DNA of 64,000 nt from Paeniglutamicibacter terrestris (lineage in GTDB: Bacteria > Actinomycetota > Actinomycetes > Actinomycetales > Micrococcaceae), in NCBI RefSeq assembly GCF_012271785.1, contig NZ_JAAWVT010000001.1, forward strand, positions 1,054,001 to 1,118,000. Direction: 5' to 3'. Under the pieces are notes generated by a model. The model was not told the DNA's origin. It did no database searches and saw only the letters and a list, made by a program, of their open reading frames with translations. The position numbers were made by a program, and so were the translations under genes. Every line of letters begins with the position of its first letter. Position 1 is the first letter of the stretch. Of this stretch, positions 45,442-54,116 are shown one piece after another.

Positions 45442-45873
45442 CTACACCGGGGCGCTCATCAATGCGGCTTCAAGCCAGGCACGCTCGGTGTCATTCAGCG
45501 CGCGTGAGGACACCCCGTCCTCCGCCAACGCCACCATCACCGTCGTGCAATCAAAGGTTGCGGCTTCATTCTGGATACCCACGTGGCGCACGGTGAACGA
45601 CTTCGTACCAATGCGTGTTACCGCCATCTGGATGCGGAATTCGGGCTGGTAGTGCACCGGACGCAGGTAATTTATGGTCAGTGTCGCAACTACCGTTCCG
45701 AACTTGAAGCGCCCAGCGGGTTCAAAGCCACGGGTCCAACGTATCCGCGCCTCTTCGATGAGCGTGATGATCCGCGCATTGTTCACATGTCCCAGGACAT
45801 CCTGATCCGACCAGCGCAAGGGCATCTCAAATTCGAAGGGCCAGGGAAGGTGTGTCAGCGTCTCATTGCTCAT
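45442..45873 (-). CDS. acyl-CoA thioesterase, 4HBT hotdog family
   Basis: 143 residues, single hotdog fold. MPLRWSDQDVLGHVNNARIITLIEEARIRW carries the family Asp and HVNN motif. It should hydrolyse an acyl-CoA; chain length cannot be told. It is convergent with the PQQ enzyme with only 4 bp between the stop codons and no terminator there. No strong ribosome site before the ATG at 45873. Confidence 0.85.
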   Translation of the reverse strand: MSNETLTHLPWPFEFEMPLRWSDQDVLGHVNNARIITLIEEARIRWTRGFEPAGRFKFGTVVATLTINYLRPVHYQPEFRIQMAVTRIGTKSFTVRHVGIQNEAATFDCTTVMVALAEDGVSSRALNDTERAWLEAALMSAPV

Positions 45874-45965
45874 GGAACCATTTCACCAGAAAGCCCGGTT
45901 CGACTGCCTACTTGTGACAAAAACAAATACCGTGCTTCGGTCACGGAACCGAGTAGATTTGGGGT

Positions 45966-46412
45966 ATGACCGATGCCAGACACCGCGGAAACCCCGACGA
46001 GAAACCCACCAGCGCCCAGCGCAATGAGTTCGCTCGCACCTCCACTCAACGTGCGGCCGCCCGCAATGGTATGTCGCTGGATGAATACAAAAAATACGCC
46101 TCGTCGGTCGGCACCAGAACCCATCCACTGTGGAAGCCGGGCGGATTGCTGTTCCTCGCCATCCTGATGACCGCGATCCTCGGTTTCCTCTTGGTGCTGG
46201 CCGGCATCGCTTGGGTGAACGACGGCGAAAATCTGCTGGCTTCATTGTGGTTCATCATGCTGCTGCTCGTCGCACTGACCGTATGGGCCTGGGTCTTGAC
46301 GGCACACGAGTACCGGGCCGCACGCCTGCGAAAACGCGACGGAGTGAGCCTCATCGGCGAGGGTCGCAGTTCCGTGCCCGATTCCCCCGATCCCGGCGGT
46401 CCTTACGTCTAG
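45966..46412 (+). CDS. small membrane protein of unknown function
   Basis: 148 residues. A polar, basic N-terminal 55 residues (RGNPDEKPTSAQRNEFARTS) precede two membrane helices (about 60-85 GGLLFLAILMTAILGFLLVLAG and 92-112), then a basic/proline C-terminal tail. I do not recognise a family. TAGATT (45954-45959) ends 6 bp before the ATG, so the transcript is probably leaderless. It diverges from the thioesterase gene. Confidence 0.65.
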   Translation: MTDARHRGNPDEKPTSAQRNEFARTSTQRAAARNGMSLDEYKKYASSVGTRTHPLWKPGGLLFLAILMTAILGFLLVLAGIAWVNDGENLLASLWFIMLLLVALTVWAWVLTAHEYRAARLRKRDGVSLIGEGRSSVPDSPDPGGPYV

Positions 46413-46446
46413 TCGCTGCGGCCCCGCCCGGGATGGTGTTGAGCCA

Positions 46447-46860
46447 TCACTCGGTCGGGAACTCAATGATCTCGCTGCGGATCAAGAAACGCTTGCCTTC
46501 CGGGGCCTCCACGGAGAAACCGGACCCACGCCCCGGCACCACATCGATGGTCAGCTTGGTGTGCTTCCAGTACTCGAATTGTTCGCGGCTCATCCAGAAA
46601 TCCAGGGTGCCCAGCGGCCCGCCGTCGGCATCGGGCAGCGTGAAGACGCCCAGCAAAATATCCGAATCCCCGGTCTTAAAGTCACCATCCGGGAAGCACA
46701 TCGGTGAGGACCCGTCGCAGCAACCCCCGGACTGGTGGAACATCAGCGGCCCGTGCCTCTGCCACAGCAAACGCAGCAGCTCCGCGGCCTCCTCGGTCAT
46801 CGCTACCCGGGAAAAATCTTCCCCAGCGATCGCTGCAGCTGACTCAATGGCTGTTTCCAT
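46447..46860 (-). CDS. DUF779 protein, aldehyde-dehydrogenase-associated
   Basis: 137 residues. The conserved GPLMFHQSGGCCDGSSPMCFPDGDF, with a Cys-Cys pair and a third Cys, and later LDFWMSREQFEYWKHTKL, define DUF779. The family is found next to acetaldehyde dehydrogenases and often fused or co-transcribed; its role is unknown, possibly thiol or metal handling for the dehydrogenase. It is the last gene of the ald-adhP-DUF779 series, 135 bp after adhP. Confidence 0.85.
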   Translation of the reverse strand: METAIESAAAIAGEDFSRVAMTEEAAELLRLLWQRHGPLMFHQSGGCCDGSSPMCFPDGDFKTGDSDILLGVFTLPDADGGPLGTLDFWMSREQFEYWKHTKLTIDVVPGRGSGFSVEAPEGKRFLIRSEIIEFPTE

Positions 46861-46915
46861 GACGCACTCCCTCGTGAGAACCCAATCGCGAAACTTGCTG
46901 ATAAAACACCGAAGC

Positions 46916-46944
46916 CCGGCACCGTTCCATGACGGTGGTGCCGG
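46916..46944 (-). terminator. hairpin between adhP and DUF779
   Basis: CCGGCACC (46916-46923) pairs with GGTGCCGG (46937-46944); an alternative CACCGT/ACGGTG pairing overlaps it. In the minus direction TTTT follows 9 bp later. A partial terminator or attenuator. Confidence 0.4.
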
Positions 46945-46995
46945 ACCCAGATGCAGACCTGTTGTTTTTTCGTGGCCGGTGCTAAGCCAAGTCTC

Positions 46996-48027
46996 CTACG
47001 CTTGTCCGACGTAGTCGATGACCACCCGACCGTCGATCTTCGCGTGAATCATCTCATCGAGCACCGCGTTCATGTCCTCCAGCGGACGGGTGTGGAAGGT
47101 CGGCTTGATCTTGCCCGCCGCATAGAACTCCAACGCCTCGATCATGTCTTGGCGCGTGCCGACGATCGAGCCGCGGATCGTTAGACCCTTGAGCACGATG
47201 TCGAAGATCGGTGCGGGGAATTCTCCCGGGGGCAGACCGTTGAACACGATGGTTCCCCCGCGCCGGGTCATCGAGATGGCCTGACCGAAGGCCGCCGGGT
47301 GTACGGCCGTCACCAAGACACCGTGAGCACCACCCACGGCGGCCTGAATGGCCTCCGCCGGATCCTGTGCGAAGGCGTTGACGGTAATTTCGGCACCGTG
47401 GCTGCTGGCCAGTGCCAGCTTCTCCTCGGCGACATCCACCGCGATCACGCGCATGCCCATCGCTACCGCGTACTGCACGGCGATGTGGCCCAGGCCGCCA
47501 ATACCGGAGATGACAACCCATTGCCCGGGCCTGACCTCGGTCTGCTTCAATCCCTTGTAGACCGTCACGCCGGCGCAAAGCACCGGGGCAATCTCATACG
47601 GGTCGGATCCTTCCGGGATGTGAGCGGCAAATTTCGCGTCGACCAGCATGTATTCGCCGAAGGATCCGTTCATCGAATAGCCGCCATTCTGCTGGGACTC
47701 GCAGAGAGTTTCCCAGCCGGTGCGGCAAAATTCGCAGTTTCCGCAGGCACTGGCCAGCCAGGCGTTACCCACTAAATCCCCCACCTTGACCTCGGTGACT
47801 CCCTCACCGATTTTCACCACGTTGCCCACGCCCTCATGGCCGGGGATCAGTGGGAGGTTCGGCTTAACCGGCCAGTCGCCGTGAGCGGCATGCAGGTCGG
47901 TGTGGCATACGCCGGAAGCGATGACCTTGACCAGTGCCTGGCCCGGACCTGGCTCCGGGATCGGCGCTGTTCCTATTTCAAGTTCTTCGCCGAAGGTGTT
48001 AACAATGGCTGCTCGCATGGTGTTCAT
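46996..48027 (-). CDS. adhP: zinc-dependent alcohol dehydrogenase AdhP
   Basis: 343 residues of the MDR family. The catalytic zinc ligands are Cys in ASGVCHTDLH, His in PGHEGVG and a later Cys. The four structural-zinc cysteines lie in CGNCEFCRTGWETLC. The NAD site is SGIGGLGHIAVQYA. It oxidises ethanol and other primary alcohols to aldehydes. AAGGAGCACCAG precedes ATG at 48027. It lies downstream of the aldehyde dehydrogenase, which would take the product on to acetate, but a hairpin separates the two genes. Confidence 0.93.
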   Translation of the reverse strand: MNTMRAAIVNTFGEELEIGTAPIPEPGPGQALVKVIASGVCHTDLHAAHGDWPVKPNLPLIPGHEGVGNVVKIGEGVTEVKVGDLVGNAWLASACGNCEFCRTGWETLCESQQNGGYSMNGSFGEYMLVDAKFAAHIPEGSDPYEIAPVLCAGVTVYKGLKQTEVRPGQWVVISGIGGLGHIAVQYAVAMGMRVIAVDVAEEKLALASSHGAEITVNAFAQDPAEAIQAAVGGAHGVLVTAVHPAAFGQAISMTRRGGTIVFNGLPPGEFPAPIFDIVLKGLTIRGSIVGTRQDMIEALEFYAAGKIKPTFHTRPLEDMNAVLDEMIHAKIDGRVVIDYVGQA

Positions 48028-48161
48028 CTGGTGCTCCTTGATTTGGCCGGTGGCGCGCAGGCAGCGGTGGGCTTGAAGATGTGCTTGCCCTGGCCGCTAC
48101 ATCCGCGCCACCGAAGAAAGGTGGGGCTCGGGGGAAAAATGGTGAAGCAGGTTGGTGGACT

Positions 48162-48216
48162 ACCGCGCAGCCGTGGGTGAGACGTTCAGGTTGAACCTCT
48201 CACCCACGGGTGCGGT
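48162..48216 (-). terminator. hairpin after the aldehyde dehydrogenase gene
   Basis: CCGTGGGTGAGA (48171-48182) pairs with TCTCACCCACGG (48198-48209), with an outer ACCGC/GCGGT and an inner GTTCA/TGAAC. It lies 9 bp after the ald stop, so adhP may have its own promoter or rely on read-through. Confidence 0.65.
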
Positions 48217-48224
48217 GCTGCTCT

Positions 48225-49748
48225 TTAGAAGAAGCCGAGCTTGTCTTCCGAGTAGGAGACGAGCAGGTTCTTGGTCTGCTGGTAGTGATCAAGCATCATC
48301 TTGTGGTTTTCGCGTCCGATGCCCGAGGACTTGTAGCCGCCGAACGCCGAGTGCGCGGGGTAGGCGTGGTACTGGTTGACCCAGACGCGCCCGGCCTGGA
48401 TGTCGCGGCCCGCACGGTAGGCGGTGTTGCCGTTGCGGCTCCACACCCCCGAGCCCAGTCCGTAGAGCGTGTCGTTGGCGATCTCGATCGCCTCGTCGTA
48501 GCCGGAGAACTTCGCCACCGAGACGACGGGGCCGAAGATCTCCTCCTGGAAGATGCGCATCTTGTTGTGGCCCTCGAAGATGGTCGGCTGCACGTAGTAG
48601 CCACCCTCCAAATCCCCGCCAAGTTCCGCGCGTCCGCCACCGGTGAGCACCTTGGCTCCCTCGGCCTTACCAATGTCCAGGTAGGAGAGGATCTTCTCCA
48701 ACTGATCGTTGGAGGCCTGGGCACCCATCATGGTCTCGGTATCCAGCGGGTTGCCCTGCTTGATGGCCTCGGTGCGCTTGATGACCTCGGGCATAAACGT
48801 GTCGTAGATCGACTCCTGGATCAGGGCGCGCGACGGGCAGGTGCAGACCTCGCCCTGATTCAGCGCGAACATCGTGAAGCCTTCCTTGGCCTTGTCGTAG
48901 AACGCGTCGTCCTTGTCGGCGATGTCCTCGAAGAAGATGTTCGGCGACTTGCCACCGAGCTCCAGGGTTACGGGGATGAGGTTTTCGGAGGCGTACTGCA
49001 TGATGAGTCGGCCGGTGGTGGTCTCTCCGGTGAAGGCGATCTTGCGGATGCGCTTGTTCGAGGCCAACGGCTTACCGCATTCAACACCAAATCCGTTGAC
49101 GACGTTCAGCACGCCGGCCGGCAACAGATCGCCGATCAGCTCCATGAGCACCAGGATCGAGACCGGGGTCTGTTCCGCGGGCTTGAGCACGATGGCGTTG
49201 CCGGCTGCCAGCGCCGGTGCCAGCTTCCAGACGGCCATCAGGATCGGGAAGTTCCAGGGGATGATTTGTCCGACGACGCCCAGTGGTTCGTGGAAGTGAT
49301 ACGCGGTGGTGTTCTCATCCAGCTGCGAGAGGCTGCCTTCTTGGGAGCGGATGCAGCCGGCGAAGTAGCGGAAGTGGTCGATGGCCAGCGGCATGTCGGC
49401 GTTGATGGTCTCGCGCACCGCCTTGCCGTTGTCCCAGCTTTCGGCGACGGCCAGCATTTCCAGATTCTCTTCCATGCGGTCAGCGATCTTGTTCAGGATC
49501 ACGGCGCGAGACGCCGGGCTGCTCTTGCCCCACGGTCCGGCCGCGGCTTCTGCCGCATCCAGGGCCGCTTCAATGTCCTCGGCCGTACCGCGGCCTACCT
49601 CGCAGAAGCCCTTGCCGGTGACTGGGGTGATGTTCTCGAAGTACTGCCCCTTGACCGGCGCCACCCACTGCCCGCCAATGAAGTGCTCGTAGCGGGACTT
49701 GAAGTTGACCAGGGATCCTTCGGTGTTCGGGTTGGCGTAGACCGTCAT
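48225..49748 (-). CDS. acetaldehyde dehydrogenase (ExaC/Ald type)
   Basis: 507 residues of the NAD aldehyde dehydrogenase family. [36 protein letters not shown] gives the catalytic Asn and cofactor site, [11 protein letters not shown] the Gxxxx[11 protein letters not shown] the Glu, and [10 protein letters not shown] the nucleophile Cys. The Cys-flanking sequence is that of the ExaC/acetaldehyde dehydrogenase group. AAGGAGTCATC precedes ATG at 49748. The upstream region has a perfect Crp/GlxR site and two palindromes. Confidence 0.92.
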   Translation of the reverse strand: MTVYANPNTEGSLVNFKSRYEHFIGGQWVAPVKGQYFENITPVTGKGFCEVGRGTAEDIEAALDAAEAAAGPWGKSSPASRAVILNKIADRMEENLEMLAVAESWDNGKAVRETINADMPLAIDHFRYFAGCIRSQEGSLSQLDENTTAYHFHEPLGVVGQIIPWNFPILMAVWKLAPALAAGNAIVLKPAEQTPVSILVLMELIGDLLPAGVLNVVNGFGVECGKPLASNKRIRKIAFTGETTTGRLIMQYASENLIPVTLELGGKSPNIFFEDIADKDDAFYDKAKEGFTMFALNQGEVCTCPSRALIQESIYDTFMPEVIKRTEAIKQGNPLDTETMMGAQASNDQLEKILSYLDIGKAEGAKVLTGGGRAELGGDLEGGYYVQPTIFEGHNKMRIFQEEIFGPVVSVAKFSGYDEAIEIANDTLYGLGSGVWSRNGNTAYRAGRDIQAGRVWVNQYHAYPAHSAFGGYKSSGIGRENHKMMLDHYQQTKNLLVSYSEDKLGFF

Positions 49749-49786
49749 GATGACTCCTTGTTATCGGTGGTAACACTGCTCTTGGA

Positions 49787-49802
49787 TGTGAGCCTACTCA
49801 CA
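49787..49802. promoter_or_regulatory. perfect Crp/GlxR consensus site upstream of ald
   Basis: TGTGAGCCTACTCACA, ten of ten defined positions of TGTGA-N6-TCACA, 39 bp before the ald start. In Corynebacterium glutamicum ald and adhA are GlxR targets, so the same logic is plausible here. Confidence 0.65.
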
Positions 49803-49805
49803 CTC

Positions 49806-49823
49806 ACGTTGCGGCAACGTTGC
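49806..49823. promoter_or_regulatory. overlapping palindromes upstream of ald
   Basis: ACGTTGC-G-GCAACGT (49806-49820) overlaps GCAACGTTGC (49814-49823). These stacked GCAACGT half sites, 3 bp from the Crp/GlxR site, are the best candidate operator for the GAF-domain regulator at 51787-53085. Confidence 0.55.
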
Positions 49824-49975
49824 ATCATCGGCGCTAGGTTGCGCACACGTCGATTTGCGCACCGCTTCACTTCCCCGCACCGGTTGATCCCGACCTCCGG
49901 CTGCACTCCGCTGCTTCTCCCCACATACCACTTCCTCGGCCGTGCGTGGTGTGTTCTGCGGCGCAGACTGGGTCC

Positions 49976-51778
49976 ATGAATTCTTCCGCCGCACCCAGCG
50001 CCTCAGGGAGGCAAGCACGCATCAGTACCACGGTCAGGAACCTGGCCGCGGTCCTCCTTCACGCGCGCTCGACCCTGGAAGAACTCACCACCCTGAACCC
50101 CGACGCGGCCTCCAGCGCCCTACTCCTGGGCCTGCTCGAGAACACCCAACGCACCATCGCCTACGGCCAACTCCACGCCACCTTCCACGCCGAGGTCAAC
50201 CAGATCTACCGCCTAGACCCCGAGACCGCCGCTCATCTTGATGCCCTCGCCGCCACCCCACAAGCCCTCGCCGATGGCACCACCGACGTACCGCCGGAGC
50301 GGATGTGCACGGGGATGGCTCAGCACCGCAATACCGCCGCCTACCTCCAAGCCCACCTCCACATCTCCGCTTCCGAGGCCCGCCGCCGACTCACCGGTGC
50401 ACGCCTGTTGGTCGCCCCCGCCCCAACACCCGGACTTGCTACCGCGCTCCCGGGACCAGCCAATGACCCCTCCAGCACCGATGGCACCGTGGGTACGGAG
50501 TCGATCCTGGCTCCTCCACTCTTTCCGGTGCTGGCGCAGGCAGCCGCCGATGGAACCGCGGATGTTGGCAACCTCGCCCAACTGGCCGGACGGCTGGAAG
50601 GCATGCAGCCGCGTATCCATCAACGCGAAGACGCTTCGCAGCTGAACACCGCCATCGAAGAATCCCTGGCCCACGAGGCGCGCACCGCCGAACCTCGAAA
50701 CGCGCACAAGGCCCTGAGCGATTGGGGTGCCTATTTGGAAACGAACGGGGCACCGATGACCGATGAAGAGATTCGGGCCAAGCGGGGCATGTTCTACCGC
50801 GGCGTGCGCGAAGGCTTCGCTGAGTATCTGCTGAGGTGTGACCCGATCGATGCCGAATCGATTGAGTCGTTTGGTGAAGCCTGGTCCAACCCACGCTCGA
50901 ACAAAGTCCCACCGGTTTCTGCTTCCACCGCCGGACCACACACCGCCGGCGCCGGAAATCTTGACGCCAACGCCCACGAAACCGCTCGCAAGCCCGTGAC
51001 CCGCCCCGTGGCACCTGCCGGGATTCCGGCTCCGGCGTGGGCGATTGCCCCGGGGACGGCCCCGGATCAGGTGCCGCTAAGTTCGTGGGTCGATGGGGTA
51101 CCGACCAGCAACGGCACAGATAACACCAACTACACCAACACCAGCGCCGGTGAGATGCTGGGTTTGGTGGATACACGCACTACCCCGCAACTCTTACTCG
51201 ATGGCATCATTGCCTCGATCAACGGATCGCTCACCGGTACCGCCCTGAGTGAATCCGGTGGTCTACCGGTCAGGGTCGGGGTGCTCATCGACTATCAATC
51301 ACTCCTGGGCCAGTGCGAAACTGCGGGCATCACCGGGCACGGCCGGGTCATTTCGGCGGCGAATATTCGCCGACTGGCCTGCGATGCTGGGATTTTGCCC
51401 GCGGTGCTGGGCAGTAAGGGTGAGATTCTGGATTTGGGTCGTGAGGTGCGCGGATTCTCCCCGGCCCAGCGCAAAGCCCTAGCGATACGTGATCGAGGGT
51501 GTTGCATCCCGGGGTGTCATCGTCCGGCGTCCACCACCGAGGCTCATCATGTGAAGTCTTGGCTAGATGGCGGGGTGACAAGTGTTGATAATGGGGCCTT
51601 GACGTGTGGTTATCATCATTTGCAGATTCATGCGGGGTTGATCACGCTGAGGATGATCGACGGGATTCCGTATGTGGTTGCTCGGGCGGGTCAGCCGCGT
51701 GGTGATCCGGAACGTAATTTGTGGTGGCATCCGGAGTTGCGGACGGTGGGGTTTATCCCACCACTATTCACCGACTAA
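49976..51778 (+). CDS. DUF222/HNH endonuclease (13E12 repeat family)
   Basis: 600 residues. N-terminal DUF222 helical region (about 30-420, with a low-complexity stretch near 315-400), then an HNH nuclease module: CCIPGCHRPASTTEAHHVKSW, Asn in SVDNGALTC and YHHLQIH. The family is multicopy in actinobacterial genomes (13E12 repeats of Mycobacterium) and behaves like a dispersed element; its role is not established. ATG at 49976 is chosen, GTG at 49946 is possible. It lies in the opposite orientation between ald and its probable regulator. Confidence 0.85.
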   Translation: MNSSAAPSASGRQARISTTVRNLAAVLLHARSTLEELTTLNPDAASSALLLGLLENTQRTIAYGQLHATFHAEVNQIYRLDPETAAHLDALAATPQALADGTTDVPPERMCTGMAQHRNTAAYLQAHLHISASEARRRLTGARLLVAPAPTPGLATALPGPANDPSSTDGTVGTESILAPPLFPVLAQAAADGTADVGNLAQLAGRLEGMQPRIHQREDASQLNTAIEESLAHEARTAEPRNAHKALSDWGAYLETNGAPMTDEEIRAKRGMFYRGVREGFAEYLLRCDPIDAESIESFGEAWSNPRSNKVPPVSASTAGPHTAGAGNLDANAHETARKPVTRPVAPAGIPAPAWAIAPGTAPDQVPLSSWVDGVPTSNGTDNTNYTNTSAGEMLGLVDTRTTPQLLLDGIIASINGSLTGTALSESGGLPVRVGVLIDYQSLLGQCETAGITGHGRVISAANIRRLACDAGILPAVLGSKGEILDLGREVRGFSPAQRKALAIRDRGCCIPGCHRPASTTEAHHVKSWLDGGVTSVDNGALTCGYHHLQIHAGLITLRMIDGIPYVVARAGQPRGDPERNLWWHPELRTVGFIPPLFTD

Positions 51779-51786
51779 CACGGGAG

Positions 51787-53085
51787 TCAAAGGCCTTCCA
51801 AGGCCGCGACGATTAGTGCGCGATGTGGCGACTTGGCCGGAAGCACCTGCAAGGTGGTGGTGAGGACTTCCTCATCACCTTGCACCTCGGGCAGCTCCAT
51901 GAAACGCAACAGCTGCGCATCATTACCGTCCTGCAACATAGCCTGACGGAGAGCGGCAAAAACTTGCTCACGGATCGATTCAATGCCCGGTGCCATCGAG
52001 CGAACGAGGACCGGCCCCGCATAATGATCCAGTGCGACGTCCAGCTGCCCGCTTTCAATGGCCCGTAAAACCTCGCGGGCATCACAAAGCAGCGGCTGCG
52101 GCAGGCGATACGGTCGCGAGAGCGGCACAATCCTCGGGTCAAAATCCGCCATGGCCTTCCGCAAACGAACGAATTCCGCCCGCAGGGTCCCCAAATCGGC
52201 GGCGTCAGGATTGATATGCAATAACTCGACGAGCTCCTCGCCTGTCAGCCCACGCGGATGCCACGAAAGCAAAACAAGCAACTCGGCATGCCGGGTGCCC
52301 AACTCCAGGGTCGCCTCGCCGCGCCGGAGTTCCGCTCCGACTCCAGTCGTCACGGCCAGAATTGGCGTTGAGGAAGGAGTCGGGACTCGCTTGTCCCCAC
52401 TCACACCCACGAACGTTTTCCGCGGCACCTCGAGATGGTCCTCGTGCCATCGCAATTCAGATTCTGCTGCGGCGACCGCTGCTTTGAGGAGCGCGAGGGA
52501 ATAGCCACCCACCGCTGCTTCTCCACCGGTCAGGTCAACCACCCCCAACAGCTCGCCACTATCAGGAGAGCGAATGGGAACCGCAGAGCAACTCCAGTGA
52601 TGGGCAATGGAATCAAAGTGTTCGGCACCCGAAACTTGAACTCCCCGACCGGTGACCAGTGCTGTTCCCGGCGCAGAGGTCCCAACGGCCCGTTCTGACC
52701 AGTCCGATCCAGGCACAAAAGCCATTGCTTCGGCCGCTCGCAAAACTTGACTCTCACCCTTCACCCACAGAAGTCGGCCCGTCGGATCGCCGATGGCCAG
52801 AAGAAGGCCCGCATCGCGAGTCGTATCAAGAAGTAAACGATCAAAGACCGGCAACACCAACCTCAACGGTGAGGCGCTACGTAACTCATGCAAGGCGTCA
52901 TCACTCAGTACCGTATGAGCGTTGGAGGCTGCTATCTCTTTGTACTCAAGGGAACGCATCCATGATTCACGGACAACATCGCGTAATTGCCACGCCACAT
53001 GATTATCGGGTCCGCCTCCAAGAGTCTCATGTGCGGCCAAAGCATGGCGCTGCAGCGCCATGGCGGCAGGAGTGATCAGAGACAT
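51787..53085 (-). CDS. GAF-domain regulator of the aldehyde dehydrogenase type
   Basis: 432 residues. N-terminal region with RESWMRSLEY, as in AcoR-like activators, then a GAF domain (about 75-205: LLLAIGDPTGRLLWVKGES, FVPGSDWSERAVGTSAPGTAL, AEHFDSIAHHWSCSAVPI). The C-terminal part is a winged-helix-like domain (GRHAELLVLLSWHPRGLTGEELVELLH) rather than a Fis helix, and there is no AAA+ module, so it does not act with sigma-54. Such proteins flank exaC-type dehydrogenases in actinobacteria. The HNH gene now separates it from ald. Confidence 0.78.
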   Translation of the reverse strand: MSLITPAAMALQRHALAAHETLGGGPDNHVAWQLRDVVRESWMRSLEYKEIAASNAHTVLSDDALHELRSASPLRLVLPVFDRLLLDTTRDAGLLLAIGDPTGRLLWVKGESQVLRAAEAMAFVPGSDWSERAVGTSAPGTALVTGRGVQVSGAEHFDSIAHHWSCSAVPIRSPDSGELLGVVDLTGGEAAVGGYSLALLKAAVAAAESELRWHEDHLEVPRKTFVGVSGDKRVPTPSSTPILAVTTGVGAELRRGEATLELGTRHAELLVLLSWHPRGLTGEELVELLHINPDAADLGTLRAEFVRLRKAMADFDPRIVPLSRPYRLPQPLLCDAREVLRAIESGQLDVALDHYAGPVLVRSMAPGIESIREQVFAALRQAMLQDGNDAQLLRFMELPEVQGDEEVLTTTLQVLPAKSPHRALIVAALEGL

Positions 53086-53140
53086 CATTGGCCTTCCGTG
53101 GTGTGGAGACATCGAGTGAGAGCAGCAATACAACTCTCGA

Positions 53141-53156
53141 CGTGATCCCCTTCACG
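53141..53156. promoter_or_regulatory. Crp/GlxR-like palindrome upstream of the GAF regulator
   Basis: CGTGATCCCCTTCACG: perfectly symmetric 5-bp half sites, one base each from TGTGA/TCACA, 56 bp before the regulator start. Confidence 0.4.
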
Positions 53157-53368
53157 ATTTAGGCCCAAGCTTAGGGGAGATTTCGCGGCAAAAGAACCCC
53201 GCGGGGATTCGCACAGCTCAGTACCCGGGATCTGCCCGACATCATTTTCACGACCTGACCCACTCCATTGCGTATGAATTTTCTCTTGCCTTGCCACTGG
53301 CGAACGCGGATCATTGGTGCCGGAGACGTCCCGTCCATTCATGGTTCCCCAAGAAAAGGAGCGGCCCC

Positions 53369-53785
53369 ATGGCCCGCATGATTTTCGTTAATCTACCCAC
53401 CAAGGATCTCGCGGCATCGGATGCTTTTTATGCCGGTTTAGGATTCGAAAAGAACACAGATTTCTCCAACGAAGTAGCCACCGCCTGGATGATCACCGAA
53501 ACCATCTGGGTCATGGTGCTTTCCGAGGAGTTCTACTCCTCGTTCTTGCGTAACGGGGACAAAGCAACCTACGGAGCAGGACCGCGTGAGGTCCTCAACG
53601 CCATCAGCGGGGAGACCCGCGAGGAAGTCGACGAGTTTGCCCGCCTAGCCCTCGCCCACGGAGGCACCATCTACCGCGAGGCCGCCGAGGAGTTCCCGGG
53701 CATGTATTCGGTAGCGTTCCTTGACCCAGACGGACACGAATGGGAAGTCGGATGGATGGACATGGAAGCCACGCCAGGAGCCTAA
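53369..53785 (+). CDS. VOC/glyoxalase superfamily protein
   Basis: 138 residues. One vicinal-oxygen-chelate domain (MIFVNLPTKDLAASDAFYAGLGF at the start, FLDPDGHEWEVGWMD at the end). The N-terminal metal-ligand His of glyoxalase I is replaced (VNLPTKDL), so a catalytic metal site is doubtful; related proteins are annotated as 'glyoxalase-like' only. AAAAGGAGC precedes ATG at 53369. It lies divergent from the GAF regulator, with a hairpin downstream. Confidence 0.8.
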   Translation: MARMIFVNLPTKDLAASDAFYAGLGFEKNTDFSNEVATAWMITETIWVMVLSEEFYSSFLRNGDKATYGAGPREVLNAISGETREEVDEFARLALAHGGTIYREAAEEFPGMYSVAFLDPDGHEWEVGWMDMEATPGA

Positions 53786-53802
53786 AGAAGGCCCAAACGC
53801 AG

Positions 53803-53851
53803 CATGAGAGTGTGCCGCCGAGACACAGGTTCTTGGCGGCACACTCTCGTG
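53803..53851. terminator. bidirectional hairpin terminator
   Basis: 53803-53819 pairs with 53835-53851 (17 bp, one G-U), between the convergent VOC gene and the small Cys protein gene. No T-run. Confidence 0.7.
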
Positions 53852-53879
53852 GATAAAATGTTGGTTTTGCCTGCCGCTG

Positions 53880-54050
53880 CTATTTTGCCGTGCAGGCCTC
53901 GTTGGCGCAGCCTGCATCCCTCGGCGCCCAATGCGCCTGGCCTTCACCCTTGTCTTCCCAGACGACGTGCCGATGCTGGCCGCAAAGTTCGCAGGAAGGC
54001 GCCAGATAGGTGGCGCGTTCCGCATCCGAGTACAACTTGTAGTCACCCAT
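53880..54050 (-). CDS. 56-residue four-cysteine (zinc-ribbon-like) protein
   Basis: Short gene below common ORF length cut-offs. It begins MGDYKLYSDAERATYLAPSC; cysteines form CELC near residue 20 and a second C-x4-C near the C terminus, which could hold one zinc. AGGGAGAAAAAC before ATG at 54050 is an excellent ribosome site, and a hairpin terminator lies just downstream. Codon use matches the neighbours. I do not recognise a named family. The ATP-grasp gene ends 66 bp upstream on the same strand. Confidence 0.7.
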   Translation of the reverse strand: MGDYKLYSDAERATYLAPSCELCGQHRHVVWEDKGEGQAHWAPRDAGCANEACTAK

Positions 54051-54116
54051 GTTTTTCTCCCTTGAACCACCAAGACCTAAAGTGCACTCACTCTACGCCG
54101 AGTTGAGAGAAGAACT

